A stretch of 64,000 nt of DNA from Sitta carolinensis (lineage: Eukaryota; Chordata; Aves; Passeriformes; Sittidae), in assembly GCA_032173965.1 (NCBI GenBank), contig JAVUNC010000004.1, positions 63,548,501 to 63,612,500 on the forward strand. The letters run 5' to 3'. Positions 12,601 through 26,316 of this stretch are shown here, piece after piece; position 1 is the stretch's first letter; each line of letters starts with the position of its first letter. A program made the position numbers and the translations under genes. The notes under the pieces are model-generated. The model was not told the origin of the DNA and did not search any database. It worked only from the letters and a program-made list of their open reading frames with translations.

Positions 12601-13629
12601 GTTATTAGCCTTGAAAATGAGTCTCATAAAATTTAAATATAGGCTTAAATCATATTAACTGTCCTGTAGATTTTCTGAGAGGCTTTAAAGCATTGTGCTC
12701 TCATTCTACAGCGTCAAGCATGCAGATGTCATTTTGCCTTCAGGGGTGCCCCAAAATGCTCACTTATTGGAGCCTGCAGGATGAGCTGCAGATCAACACC
12801 TTCTTTCACACTTGGGGAAGCAAAAGTAGTTCTGGGGCTGGGAAAACTGCAGGGGGGGAAGTGGGGGAAGGAAAGGGGAGAAAGTACTGTTGCTGAGGTG
12901 TTGCCTGTGGACTTGGGCAAGACAGAGCAGAGGGTTTAGCACTGCATGTCCAACCTTACTGGTCTGATCACCTGTAACCACATGTGGGCAGAAATGTTGG
13001 TGTGCTGGGGTCATGTCTGGTGCCAACATGCTTCTGTAGAAGGTATTGGAAACATAGATGGATCTAAATTGTGGACAGAAAAATCCGATTCTCAGTACCT
13101 TCAGAGGGCAAATTGTTGGAGAGGAAGGTGGGCAAAGTTGAAGCATGATGGCCTGTCCTCAGTTGGAGGAAAGCCCTAGTACCAGAAGTGTGCAGGGACA
13201 AATTGTGTTGAGCTTGGTTCTATCTGGCAGTAGGTATTCTTGCGCACATTAAGGTTAGGTGCTATAGAACATGTCTTTAAAAACTTCTGTCTGTTTTAAA
13301 AGGAAGGCTGCACACATACAGATTGCCTACATGGTGTGCCAGACCTTTTAATTCACTTTGTGAGAACAAATCTTCTAGTAAGTGTTGATGTTTTCAGGGA
13401 AATGAGGACGTTTCTTGCAACTGTTGACCATCACCTATGCAGTGCTGTCTGTTCTTGCTTAAGAGTCTATTTAACCTCTATGCTTCTCTTCTTTTACCAA
13501 CACCGCAATGTTGTAATGTTTGCTAGAGATCAGACTCTTTTCCAACTGGTTTCTGTGGTTGCTGTAGGCCAGAGGTAGGTTTAGTTCAGCTATTAGGATG
13601 AATTCCTTTACAGTGAACATGGTGAAACC
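9641..13629. other. Non-coding, no gene seen
   Basis: Unique AT-rich DNA without coding signals. The part at about 12150-12640 is repeat-free and has ATTA-rich homeodomain-like sequence and GATATGCTAATGAAT (12520-12534), giving it a conserved-element appearance that cannot be tested here. Confidence 0.5.
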
Positions 13630-13811
13630 CTGCCGAAGTTGTGGATACCCCATCTCTGGAAGTGTTCAAGGCCACATTGGATGGGATTTTGAGAAACCCT
13701 GTTGAGTGGAAAGTTGTAGAGGATTTAGAACTAGATGATCCATGGCAGAAGAGCTGGAACTAGGTGATTTTTTAGGTCCCTTTCAGCCCAAACTAGTCTA
13801 TGGTTCTGGGA
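13630..13811 (+). mobile_element. CR1 LINE 3' fragment
   Basis: Sense-strand CR1 3' sequence: CTGGAAGTGTTCAAGGCCA, ACATTGGATGGGATTTTGAG, GAACTAGATGATC, AGGTCCCTTTCAGCCCAAAC and CTATGGTTCTGGGA. The GAACTAGATGAT / GAACTAGGTGAT block occurs twice, an internal duplication. 5'-truncated. Confidence 0.88.
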
Positions 13812-16800
13812 CTGACAGGAAAGCTTTGTCACAGAAAGAAGCCTCTGCTTCATTCTGTCAGGGACAGATAACATTGCCTTATATCATTATGGTTGCACTG
13901 CTGGCTATGTGTCCACCTGGAAGATGTTGCCACTTTGAAGTGAGGCAGAGTCAACATGTATTCTGTGTCAAAACATGTGATGAACCTGTTTGCCTATCTG
14001 TGCAAGGTCATCTACTACTACAACACAAGTGTAACAGGGATAAAATGACAGTCTTGTAACAAACTATGAAATCTCAACTCTTCTCATCAATGAGGGATTC
14101 TGGACACGGTGCAGAGTATTACACAAGCAACTCCAAAGGATGGTACCTGCTGCCTTCAGAGCAGGGCTCACGCTGACACTGAGAAATCAGCCTTAAAGTC
14201 TGATGTATGAGGTTGAAAATCCCAACCATGCTGCTGCTAGCATTTATTACTAATAACTCTATGAATTCTTTATAGTATTATTATCACCAACTTTTAAAAT
14301 AAAATTATTTTAGCACAATCAATGTTATAAACAGCACTTACACAAAAAAGAACACGGTTATCTTCTGCTACTCACCGAACAAAACCAGTATTGTAATACC
14401 AGGACCCTGTGATGCTTCATCAGGCTAGGCTGACTGCCAAGAGACCAAGCCTTGAAAAGTGGAGGGGAAAGGAAAAAAAATGAAACCAGAAAACATAAGC
14501 AAACCATTCTCCCAGCCTGGAAAATGAAGGATTTCCTGGCAGCGCAGGAAAGTTTCTCATCTAGGTGCTGCACCCTTGTGCAGTTTGCTCTGCCCTTCCC
14601 ACAGTACTCTGTCTCCGTCTGTTCCAGTGTATTACGATTTGGCAGGCGCCCGAGCTGCATTATGTAGTGTTAAAAGAGAGTGACACTTCCTTTGGCTGAG
14701 ACATCTTTCCCGACTGAGCCTTCCCTGCTCAGCTTAAAGAAGAGGAAGTACCAGCCTGATTCCTCTTGTTTGACTGCTAATGACCCAGCTCCCTGGACCA
14801 CCTAGCAGGTCCTTCTTGGTATGGCTGGCTGAGAAATTAGATGATTGCTTTATTACTAGGTTTATCTAAAGCAACTATAACATTTCCAGGAGAAAAAGGC
14901 ATGTCTCAAATGTTAACCACCAAATTTGGTTTTGCTTCACTTCAGTGCCACTAGGAAATTTTTCTTTGGGAAAAGGTGATGGCACAAAAGACATAACTAA
15001 GGGCTTGGTTATTGGCTGAATAGTTTTGACTTTCTTTTGTCACTAAAAACTACTGAAAAGAGCTCTTCATCATTGTTTAGGGTCCCATGGTATCATGACT
15101 ATGAGCCCTGCTTGAGGGATTATGTCTGACTGGGACAAACACAACAGTATCAGAATAAGATGAAATCCCTGATTTCATCTCTGATCTTCCTGAAGGCCTG
15201 GGCTCCTCCTTTCTCTTTCCTGGAAGAGATGGCTTCTCCTTCTATGTAAGTGTCATTCAGGGAATGGTGGATGTGAGGCAGATGGTTTGGGGGTGGGGGG
15301 CAGGTTAGAGTCTCCACTCACTTGCTGCCATGGTATGGAGGGAAAATCACATCTTTAGACTGCCTTCAATCTAATCTCTATTGCAGGCATTTCATGCCAG
15401 AAAATACAGATTTTTCATTTACCTGTGCCAGGATGGTGGCTTCAAGTAGCTTTTGACTGGCTACACTGACTTGTGGAAATAGCAATGTAAAGAAGTGAAC
15501 AACCAGAGAAAGAAAGACATTTCAAAGATAGGTCACAAGTGGAGGTAGAGTACCTGTATTATGAGTAAATTTCCCTTTAACTTGCCTGGCTGGTCACCAG
15601 CAACATTAAAGTGAAGCACCATTGGAAATCATGCATGTAGAGGTTTTTCCGTCTTTAGGTTTCCCCTGAGTAGCCTCAAAATATGGAGGACCCTGCTCAT
15701 TTTATCCCTCAGTGCTGGCATGCCTCTGTCTGCCCCAGCATATTCTGTCCCCATTGTCACTATGAAGTGTAACAACACCGGTGCTTACAATGGTTTATTA
15801 GTTGATTTATAGGGGTAAATCAGGGGTAAATTGAGCCCTTCTTTAGCAAGTCTTGAGTTCACAATGCCAAGATATGCTGAGCATAAAAACTCATGCGGGG
15901 GAAAAAAAAGGGCCAGAACAATAGTGACACTGTGTGGAGCCAGGTTCTATGTGCAATCACACAATCTCAGGAGGTCCATGAAGAAAACACAGCATGCAGT
16001 ATGGTGGATGGGTGTGTAAGCACAGGATCACCTATTGTGTTGTCTCAGAACCATGCTAGCATTTACGGGGAAAAAAACCACAACAAATGCCAGAAGTAAA
16101 ATGCTATTGTTTAGTGGGAGAAAAGATATTTTAGGGACAACTTTTACTGAGCCCAAGCTCAGATTTTCAAATTTGGCCTTACACTCAAGAAAACAGAAGA
16201 ACATGGAAAGAGAAAAACTGAAAGGAATAGAAAACTGCGTGATAGTTTTGTTTGGATGACTACTTTTTGTAAAAATCACTATTTTGCCACTTCTAGAAAT
16301 CATACCTGGTTTTAGTATTTCTAATTATGCTGCACAATTATTAGCTGTTTATAAAGGCGTGTAAAAATTACTTTTACATACATATATATATACCAATATA
16401 TAAACACACGTGCTCAAAATAAAACTATTTCTCATGTTTATGCGCATATCTAGAAAGAGACAGACTTCACCCTGGAAAGCTTTTGATGAAAAAGGCAGAA
16501 CTTGAGTGGGATACTATATCCCCTTATTTTGTCAGGTGCTATCACTGTGATCTCAACAGCCACAAAGTTTAAGTATCAAATCAAAGCCCTAATATCACAG
16601 AAAGTCTGGCAGTGCTGTCAGCTAGTTTTTAATCTTAACTTCATGTCAGGAACTTAAGACATCCAAGTCTAAGACTGTGCTATGTTGGGAAAAAATTCTC
16701 AGAAAATTTCGTCCTGCTAGCAGTAGTAGAAAACTGAAGTTGTATCCATCTTAAAGGATGGGACACATCCTTGTGTCCCTGGCTTTAAAGTTCTGATAAC

Positions 16801-18576
16801 CTTCGTGGCTGTATCCAGACTGTAGAGCAAATAGGGTCTATGGCTGGAGACTTTTTTCAAATAACTGTGTGCTTCTTGTCTTGATCTACCCAGATTTCAT
16901 CTCCTGGAAACTGGAACACAGAGAGTGCCATTATAGTTTGCATCCATTCTCCATCTTCTTGTGTATCTGGAAGGTGGTAGATGCATGTGCCTGCATACAG
17001 GAGTTCAGAAATGCTCTTTTGTCCCACATTTGTGCTGCCTTTTTGCAGGTAATTTTATGCTCTTTCCTTGGGGAAAAGAATAACAGTGACACAGGGAGAA
17101 GTTAGAAGACTTAGAAGATAAATTCCTCAGACCTGCTAAGGAGATAGAGTGGACTCTGCTCTGCTGGAGCAGGGGGAAAGGGGAGGTCACCTCCCCAGCA
17201 GCATGGCTCCAAGTACCCACAAAAGCAAGCTGGACATATATTTCTCACAAGAAAATCTGCGTGGCACTGGCAGTCTCTTTTATATAGAATAAACCTCCTA
17301 TGTAAGCCAAATGCAAACTAGCAGTCTGTACAAAGTCTGAAGAGGCACTCTTTGTCCCCAGATGAGCAGGTTATAAAGTTTTAGCAACTGTAAATGTTTG
17401 GCTGATGTTTTAACTCAGCCAATCCACATAAAACAAATGAACAAACCTAAATATCAAAATATTTTGAAGTACTCTTCTCCACAAAACTAGCCATAGTGAT
17501 AATGGAACTCAGCAGCCTGAAAGACAGCCCATTTTATGGCACAGTGCATCTCTCTCTCAAACCAATCAGCACATCTTCTCTCAAAGGATAGAGGACTGCC
17601 TAGCAAGCAGGGTGACCTGACTACAGAGTAGTCAGAGAAAGCTTCTGGCCCATTTGATCACTGTGAGAAACCAGGAAACAAGCAACTGGGCTCAAACCCC
17701 TAAAGAAAGTGCAAAGAATAACCCAGGATTTTAACAAACCGTTTGTTTGTGTGGGCTTTGCTCATAGTGTGTGTGATGCAAAATGGACCATCTTTTACCT
17801 TGCTGCTATTTAGACATGATGATACTGGGTCAGTCTGGCCTGAGACCTGGGATGAGCTCCTTGCTCCAGTCCCAGTGCCAAGACTCCTTTCATTTTGGCT
17901 GAGTGCTTGCCCAAATATTCCTGCAGAGCATTCCACACAGAGGCTGGCTAAAGATGTTCACCTCCACCTCAGTCCCAAGGGTGAGCTGGAGCAACAGCCT
18001 CTGCCAAACAGATGCTTGCAGGCACTGCTGAAGAAACTCAATGCAGAAATGGAAAATTCCTACAACTGTGTAGTTTTGCAGGTGAAACCATTTTGCTTTT
18101 AGCCTGGTGGGAGCCTGATGGCAGGTACTGCCGTACCTCTGCACCTTCCCTGGGCTGTTAATCATCTTTGCATCTAAGATAGACTTTGCAATGAATATTC
18201 TGCCTTGTTTCTTTGTGCATTTCCTTTCCTGACCATGATGCATGCACGATAATCCCTGTGTCACTGGCTTGCACCATGAGGCAATGCCTTATGTGTGGAA
18301 TATTTTCTTTAAAATGCTTGCAGATAGAGGGTGTAAAGGAGTAGCAACTCAATTACTGCCTGCCTTTTAGCCTATGGAACATTCTTTTGCAAGCCCAGTA
18401 GTTACATCTGGCATTTCTAATTTCTGCAACAGTGATATGAAAAACACAAAGACCAGTTATTACTTCATGAGACATGCCTTTAGCATAAACTCTGTCAGAG
18501 TTTTATGGGGGATTTTTTCAGGCTGTAGGAAAACATGAACAAGAGTCATGAACCCTGAGCAAGAACAGGTCTGAGA

Positions 18577-18579
<3 letters not shown>
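13812..18579. other. Non-coding, no gene seen
   Basis: Unique DNA, stops in all frames, no RNA gene recognised. A short ATAT/ACAC microsatellite lies at about 16375-16412. Confidence 0.5.

Positions 18580-18610
<31 letters not shown>
18580..18610 (+). repeat. Poly(A) run, 31 bases
   Basis: Uninterrupted A homopolymer. No retropseudogene or SINE body is recognised upstream. Confidence 0.9.
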
Positions 18611-18611
<1 letters not shown>

Positions 18612-18789
18612 CGCCTTTACTCATATAATCTTCTATATGAAAAAATGTGGGAGAAAGCAAGAAGGAAGGAAAACCTTGTCCCACTGGCTGATCTGTATAG
18701 TTTTCCATATGGTAAAATAAAATATTCAACAAATAAGCTTTTCTGGCACTGGCTCTATCACCAAAGTGAATTTTATTTACGTCTTTCTG

Positions 18790-19165
18790 AGTCCCCCTGC
18801 AGCCCAGCACGGCCGCGTCTGCCTCAGCTGCAGGCACGTTTCCTCTTCCTGGCTCCGATCCGCATCGCTCCCCTCATTCGAAATGTTAACAGAAGGGACA
18901 AAAGAGATGGACTTTCAACTGGTCCTCACCGCCGATGTGAACAGCGCTACCGACACTGCTCGCCAGGTTTTGCTGGCGATAGGCGCCTGGTCCGACAGTG
19001 CAAAGGGAGCAAACTGTTCTGCTGGTCGGGGACACAGTGAGGCACCCATCCTGCCAGGGGAGCGGAGCCGTGCCCACCACCCTCCCGCGCTAAAACGTGA
19101 CACCCAGCGTGTCTGCGAGGGTCTCAAAAACCCCTCCGGGCTGGGGAGGGCCGCGGGGGGTTAAT
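18790..19165. promoter_or_regulatory. Small CpG-rich cluster
   Basis: CpG frequency rises clearly above its AT-rich surroundings (GGCCGCG, CTCCGATCCGCATCG, CACCGCCGATG, GGCGATAGGCGCC). A 132-aa frame crosses it on the + strand but matches no known family. It could be an unannotated promoter or an old GC-rich insertion. Confidence 0.35.
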
Positions 19166-20710
19166 GCAGAGAGCTGGGTTGCCACAACACTGGAGGCATT
19201 CAGGGAAGAGGGCTGCGGTTACTGCATAGGCACATTTGGCCCAGGTTGCCAAAGAGGCTGTGTGTGTTACTGCAGAGGAGTACACTGCCTGCCACTGTTG
19301 GGCTATTAGTATGGAAATGAGGCATGTGTGTGACAGGTGGCCTTACAACCAACACAATTAACTTTCTCCATTAGCTGACGCACTGACAAAACAGATGCAG
19401 CATCAATAAGCACCAAAAAACCCACAAACACTGAATAGGAATGACACGTTGCACACCCTATTATTTATAAGGAGGAACAGCATAATTTCTTTGGGATGCA
19501 GTGGCAAGTCGGAAGTGGTTGGGTTTTTTTCTCCCCTGATCATGATGCTTGTTTGCTTTCCTAAAATTATTGCTTTAAATGTTGGACTTTACAGAGGCAC
19601 TGCTGCGGACTTTAAAGATCTCTCAGCGATGCACAACAGTGTCAGGAAGGGTCGTCACAGCTGTGGTGTAGAAAGAACACAGATCCTTTGATAGGAAATA
19701 ATTCCAAGTTGCAGAAGTCATCTGACCAAGTTCTGAACTATAGAGAATTACTTCCCAGACATCCAGTACTGCACAGTTTAGTTGCCTCTGGCAACACTGG
19801 TAAGGACAGTTAAGGTGGAGCATCTGGTCATATCCCTAATATGAGTTAAAGGGCTTGGGGCTCAGCTGAAAACATGGGGTTGGGAAGACACACTTGGCAT
19901 ATTAGATTGAAGTAGAGGACCATATCATGTTGACTCCAAAGAAAATCAGCTTACATGTTGGTTGTTCATAAGAAGTAAAGGGAAATAAGGGCTGGTTGGT
20001 TTTGGTTTAGATGCTCTGGTTTGTTGTTTTTTTGTTTTTTTTTTTTCAGTCAGGCATCTCCTCCTGAAAATGTGTGTGAACCATACTGGGGATTTAAATA
20101 GGAGCAACAACTTGAATTGTCTGAAATGCAGAACTGTAATGTAATGAAAATTTGCATAATGGCCTCCTTATGTCAGCTGGTACAGCGTGAAATATTTAGA
20201 GATGCACTGAGTAGTATCCTTGGCACATCCAAATTCTCACTGGCCTTTGGCGCCACTGGTCTACATCACAGTTTTCCCAGGTTAAAGTCACTAAAGATCT
20301 CATCCCGTATTATCCCAGTATGAAAATGTCCTGGAACACAGCATCAGCTGTCAGGCTGCCCAGGCAGCATACTAATTCATGGCATATGAATGGCCTCCAA
20401 TTAGGAGGATATTTGAGGAGATAAAGCACTCAGTCTGTAAAGTAGTTCAGTACTGTCCTGATTAAAACCCACTGACCATCTTTCACTGGCCTACAAAGTG
20501 ATGGATGGGAGTCAGCACCACATCACAGACAAGGAACTGCTGTCCTGACTGTGGAGATCAGTGCTGGACTAGACAGTGCTAGCAAGTGCCAAGATGAGCT
20601 GCCTCAAGCTGGTCAACTTCTGTGGTGGTGAACTGCTTTCTGGCCATCCGTCTGCCCTGCACTGTTTTCAGGTGCACAGAGAATTCTGGCTGCATTTTAC
20701 AGCTGCAGTT
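19166..20710. other. Non-coding, no gene seen
   Basis: Unique DNA, with a T-rich stretch at about 20015-20047. No coding or mobile-element signal. Confidence 0.5.
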
Positions 20711-20955
20711 TTGGAGCCAGGCTCTTCTCAGTGGTGCTGAGCAATAGAACAAGAGGCAATGGGCAGAAACTGATGCACAGGAAGTTCTACCTGAACATGA
20801 GGAGGATCTTCTTTACTGTGTCAGAAAGGACACAGATTGTCCAGAGTTTGTTGAGTTTTCTTCACTGGAGATATTCAAGAGCTACCTGGACCCAATTCTG
20901 ATCCTGCTTGAGCAGGGAGGTTGGAGCAGATGATCCACTCCAGTCTCTTTCATCC
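20711..20955 (+). mobile_element. CR1 LINE 3' fragment
   Basis: Matches the avian CR1 3' region in sense: GGAGCCAGGCTCTTCTCAGT, AACAAGAGGCAATGGGCAGA, CTACCTGAACATGAGGAGGA, CTGGAGATATTCAAGAGC and TTGGAGCAGATGATCCACTC. Diverged and 5'-truncated. Confidence 0.9.
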
Positions 20956-23875
20956 TTACTCTGCAGCAGTTGAATTTCTTGTGATAGATCTAGTGGCAGC
21001 AAGGCTGGTATAAAATCTTATGTAGAAAGTAGTAGCTGTCTCTCCATAATAATTACATGAGCTATTAATTTTATTATTTGTGTGGTGCCTTGGGATACAT
21101 GCCATGAAAGATCCTGCTATTAAAGCATACTTTAATTGATTGAATTATGGAGCATCCAAAGCACAAAATCCCTGCTAATCTAATTAGATGCCCTTGGTTA
21201 TGCTTTTTCTTCTCCCTTCACTGTAAAGCTAGTTTCCAGCTCTGGTGTGCAGGTGTCTGCACTGCCAAGCTTTACTCTAAGGGTTTTGCTCCATAATCCA
21301 AGCCACATAAAGCTGGGAGGACTTTCCCATCCCACTCATCTACCTGACCACCTAATGGCTTTCAGCACGTAGGTGTTAATGAGGTGGCTTGAATGAAGTT
21401 GTCTCCAGGGAGGGGGATGTGGAATGGTGTGAAGGAGGGTTGCTCTTAGTGGGAAATTCCCATGTCACTGCCTCTCTGTGACTAAGGAATGCAGCTAAGG
21501 TGATTGACAGACAGACAGTCTCTTGACTCAGGTCAAAGGGTCTCTTCCACTTGGGTTGGATGGAGTGACTGAGTTATGGATAACGACACAACTGAAGTGT
21601 CCAGGTTGCCCCTGTTCCCACTTGGTGAGCACTGTCTGAAGGGTTCTTTCGGCATAGTTTCATCTCCTGGATTTTGCCAGTTTTATAGCTATGATTTATT
21701 TGAAGCTATGATTTATTTATTTTTAGAAGGAAAGGAGGATTTTTGGAAAGTATGACAAAACAAAGAAGGGGATTTTTTTTCCTGGTGTTAGTTATATTCA
21801 TTTGGCAATGCAAATAAATAGGCACTTGTTCACATGCACATGTGGAAACATGCATTTCAGTAAATATTCTTAGAAAAGCAAAGAAGAGGAGTGACCAGGC
21901 TGTTCAGCATCCACTCAAAAATAATTGTTGCCATATTTGTTCAACATAAATTTTCCTCAATAGCTTTTACATGCCTTGCTTCATCCTCTGATTTTGAAAA
22001 TGTCAGAGACATTTATTGAACAATTATCAAGCCAAGTCAGAAGGAAGTTTGTGTATGTAGGTGACTTTGTATGTGAATGTAGCTGTCTGTTTCCATACTT
22101 ATTTATGTATCTGAAATTCCTTTCCCCTTTTAAAATACTAAGTCAGATATTTTTGGCATCAAAACTAGAATACACCAATGAATTCTGGCTACACTATTAC
22201 ATAATAAATGACAGAAGTTCTTAGAGTGAGCTTAGTCATTCTTATTAAACCTTCCTCTGTGTTTTTGACTAGGAAAGCAGCTGGTTATTTAAAATAGGAC
22301 TGTTTTCTCACGGATGTTTTAAAATGTCTATTTCTCTATTTCTTAGAGCTCTTATTTAACCTGGAGAACTGCCTGCCTGGATATAGCACTGAGTTTTTAC
22401 CTGGATAGCATCTAAACTATAACAAAAGGCATTTTTAGGCATCTCTTTAGATGAGGCTTGCTAACATGACAAGATGAGGCAGAGGAACTTTGAAAAACTC
22501 TCTACATCCTTATTCGTTGCTTTTGTAACAAACTGACTCCAAAAAGACAGTTATTATGAGGGGGCTGGAAGATTTCTTTTCCTCCTTCAACATTTCCTTA
22601 GTATCATCTGTGTGATTTTTTCCTGCAATACTAAGAAATAGAAGAGGCAGCAGAATCCTAGACTTCAAGAACCAAATGCTATTCAGATCCCTCTGAGAAA
22701 TATCATAATCTTGGCAATCTCTTGAAAATCTCATCAGAGAGGTGCATTTCAGTAGATTGACAAGGGGGTGGCACATTGACATAGGCCTGAAGGAGACAGT
22801 GGACCTTCTGGAGGAGGAGTTGGCAACCAGATAGGATCCCTAAGGCCTCTTAAATGGATTAGATGCTTGTGTGTAGGCAATAGCATTGCATCTTTTAGTC
22901 ACAGCAAGAGTCATGAGACTGTGAGAACTAGGGCTACAAATCCTGAGCTTAACCTATTAATACTAAATGCAGACTCAATCTTTGACAATAGACAGTAAAA
23001 CAATGGCAGCCATAGTGAAGACCATCTTTAAGATAAAAGCTTTTTTAAAAGCATTTTTTTTCCAATTCAAGGAGAGATGGATTGGAATAAATAATAGATG
23101 AATATTATCTCTTAATACTTACCACAGGAAAATATCTTCAAAAGGAACTTCTTTAATTGTGTTTAGCTGCGGAACTCCTTGCTACAGGATGGTGTGGGTA
23201 CCAGGATTTTACTTGAGCTCAGAAACCAGCTGGGAAAATTCATGGGAGAAGAAACTATCAAAGGCTAGAATACCATTATACTAGGAAACACAAGCAAGTC
23301 ACTTTTATTCAAAATCTTCTACAGCCGCACAGAACTGTGCACCAAAGAAAATGTTACATTTCTGCTCTTTGATCCTTTTCTATGAGTCTTGGTGACTCTT
23401 GAAGCTGTTTTCTGACATAGATGGATCTGGGGTCTCACCCAGGATGTCCATGGTTATGATTTTGGGCTGCCTTTCACGATTTTGGGCTGCGTTTCTCAAT
23501 GCTTGGATCATATTATGTACACAGTGTTTGAGGGTTATTTCTAAATTCAGCATTCCTTTGAACAAAGAAGTAAAAAAGAGGATCTGTGATGCAATTAATT
23601 TACAAATGTGCAGAACTGTTATATCTCTCAAAGACCTCTGTTAAAGACATCATTATGAATGGAGGTTTTCTTGAAGCTGCATTTATTTCAATCTCAATTA
23701 ATTTAAACTACATTAAGTTGTAATAATTGATCATTTGCAACTCCAGAATCAAAAAGTTATTGGCTGATGCAGTCACTCCCCTTCAGTTATGATTCCTTGT
23801 TTGGAAATGATTGCAGGGAGAAAAAGCCAGCATACCTTTTCCTTTTCCATTATAAGCTTATATAATCTTAATATA
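20956..23875. other. Non-coding, no gene seen
   Basis: Unique AT-rich DNA. Short direct repeats at about 21688-21720 (GCTATGATTTATTTGAA-type, twice) and 23459-23493 (GATTTTGGGCTGC, twice). Confidence 0.5.
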
Positions 23876-24055
23876 TAATCTTATATTCATATATATGTGT
23901 GTGTGTATGTGTGTATATACACACATATATTATATATATATATAATTAAGTAATTATATATTCAAATATTATATATATATATAATATCACATATGTATAT
24001 ATGCACATATGACCAGTTTATATATTTAATGTTTTAAACATTATATATATAACAC
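23876..24055. repeat. AT/GT/AC compound microsatellite with palindromes
   Basis: (GT)n, (AC)n and (AT)n arms around the perfect 18-bp palindrome TGTGTGTATATACACACA, then (AT)n runs to about 24055. It can extrude cruciforms and is likely polymorphic. Confidence 0.9.
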
Positions 24056-25688
24056 ACTAAATTAAAAGCTTATAAAATGATAAGATTACAAGGCTATAAA
24101 AAGATTCCTACTGAAATCCTTTCAGGTGCAGCAGCACAGAATTTGGACAGGAAATGATGGGCAAGATCCAACTGATTGTAGGAAGGGATGGTGGTGGATG
24201 TGCTTCTTTCTTCACAGATCTTTTGTAGAAAAGTGCAAAAGCTGAAAAATTCCTGAGCCCAAGCTGGCAAACTGACTGCAAGCCTAATGCAAAGCCTTTT
24301 GGGGTCAGCTGAAGCTTGAGGTAGCACAGCTTTGTGAGGGGTACTTGCCAGTCTGGGACAAAAACTGCTCCAAGCCATTTTCTACCATGAACACGAGGGA
24401 AGGGTTTTGTTCGCTTTGCAGCCTTCACTTCCTCCTCTCTCAGTATTTACATCTGCTCTGAGACTGTGGGACAGTGTCTTGGATTTACAGTATCTATGGC
24501 TGAGCTATAAAACACATTTCTGTGCAATCAGGGTATCCAAGGCTTTCTTTCCTGCCATGTGAAATAAAGGGCTTGCTTAAAGGCAGAAAGCCAGGGGAAG
24601 CAAATGGAACTAATGGGAAAGGTGCATCAGTGTGACCTAACTCCACTGGTTTAACAAGGCTAAAAATGCATGACTCAATTACACAAGAGTTAGCTAACGA
24701 GGAATGGGGAAGATGTTACACTTTAAAACAAATGGCTACTAAATGAATTGGGTGCTGCCTTTCAAATCTTTGCGATTCAACAAAAACCTGGCAAGACATT
24801 TTCTTCACAGGATATGAATCATCCGAAATAAAAAAAGCAACACTAGGGCCACCTACATTCAGAGTTTGTACAGTATGACCTTAAGGCCCAACATCTACCA
24901 GAAGTTGAGTAGCAAAAGGCCAAGCTCCAAAGAATAAAAGGGCTTACATCAGTATTAAATAATTCTTTCTTAGAGATGCAAATTTCTAATTAGTTACTGT
25001 GGAAACTGTAGAGGCCTGGAAGTAAGCCCTGAACAATGAGAATGAGAGTTTACTTTTTTGATTTACTGCAGGGCTGCAGTAGTTGAGGGAGGGCTGAGAG
25101 GGGAAATAAATTCATTGCTTTTAACATGACAACAGAATAAAGTGCAACAGAAGAAGTGACTTTGTTTTGTGCACTGCTGCTGCCGCAACAGATCCCTGAG
25201 TAGCTTTATGTGACATAGGCTCACTTAAAACATCTTTCAAGGCATTGTAAAATGCTTTGTTTACAAACAAGTGACTTTCTCAACACCCTCACTTGTTACA
25301 TCTCTGAAAAAGCCTTGGGAGGGTGTTTTTCAAGACCAGCAGGAGATGGGGGTGCCTTCTGTTTGTTAGGTGACCAAACTGTGGTACCCAAATTTTAAAG
25401 TCTACCACTAGAGAAAATCAGAGTGCCCTAACCCGACCTATGCTGAGCAACAAAAATATTGTCTTGGAAATATCTTTAAGATTTTGAATACAGAGTAGAA
25501 ATAACTGGTTATGTAGTTTTTTTCCCTTCTTTACTTTTGTTTTAATTTACTTGTAATTATTTGGGACACACAATATTTCTTTTTGGCTCCACATGTCTGC
25601 ACCTTTCATTGGCTTCAGGTGATTTGCCATCTGCCCAGGGAGATGTCTAGATGAAGTTTACTGAAGCACCAGTCTGCTTCGTAGATGG
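24056..25688. other. Non-coding, no gene seen
   Basis: Unique DNA, no coding or mobile-element signal recognised. Confidence 0.5.
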
Positions 25689-26316
25689 ACTACAGCCAAA
25701 ACAAAGGATTGGTGCATTGCTGCTTGTTAGTAACTGCAGAGGGCTAGCTTGGTGTGATTCAGCAAATGCAATAATATTAACTCAGCCAGGGTAAGGAAAG
25801 CATCTTTCTTCTTTACAGGACACAGAATTAATTTAATTTGGACCGTGCTTGTTTCAGCTCTATGGACCAGGCTGGTTTTAGCTGTATTTCCACCTTGATA
25901 AGACACAGATATTTCTGAAGCAAGGAATCACTAATGTTAAAAAATAGGAAGCTGCTGGGGTGATTTTCAAACACTTTTCTGAAAATGCTGCTAAAAGCTT
26001 ACACTACAGCCAAAACAAAGGATTGGTGCATTGCTGCTTGTTAGTAACTGCAGAGGGCTAGCTTGGTGTGATTCAACAAATGCAATAATATTAACTCAGC
26101 CAGGGTAAGGAAAGCATCTTTCTTCTTTACAGGTCACAGAATTAATTTAATTTGGACCGTGCTTGTTTCAGCTCTATGGACCAGGCTGGTTTTAGCTGTA
26201 TTTCCACCTTGATAAGACACAGATATTTCTGAAGCAAGGAATCACTGATGTTAAAAAATAGGAAGCTGCTGGGGTGATTTTCAAACACTTTTCTGAAAAT
26301 GCTGCTAAAAGCTTAC
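25689..26316 (+). repeat. Two-copy direct tandem duplication, 314-bp unit
   Basis: Copy 1 is 25689-26002 and copy 2 is 26003-26316, abutting exactly. Three differences were seen by eye: CAGCAAATG/CAACAAATG, AGGACACAG/AGGTCACAG and CACTAATG/CACTGATG, about 99% identity with no gaps. The unit is unique non-coding DNA, not a known repeat. Confidence 0.95.
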
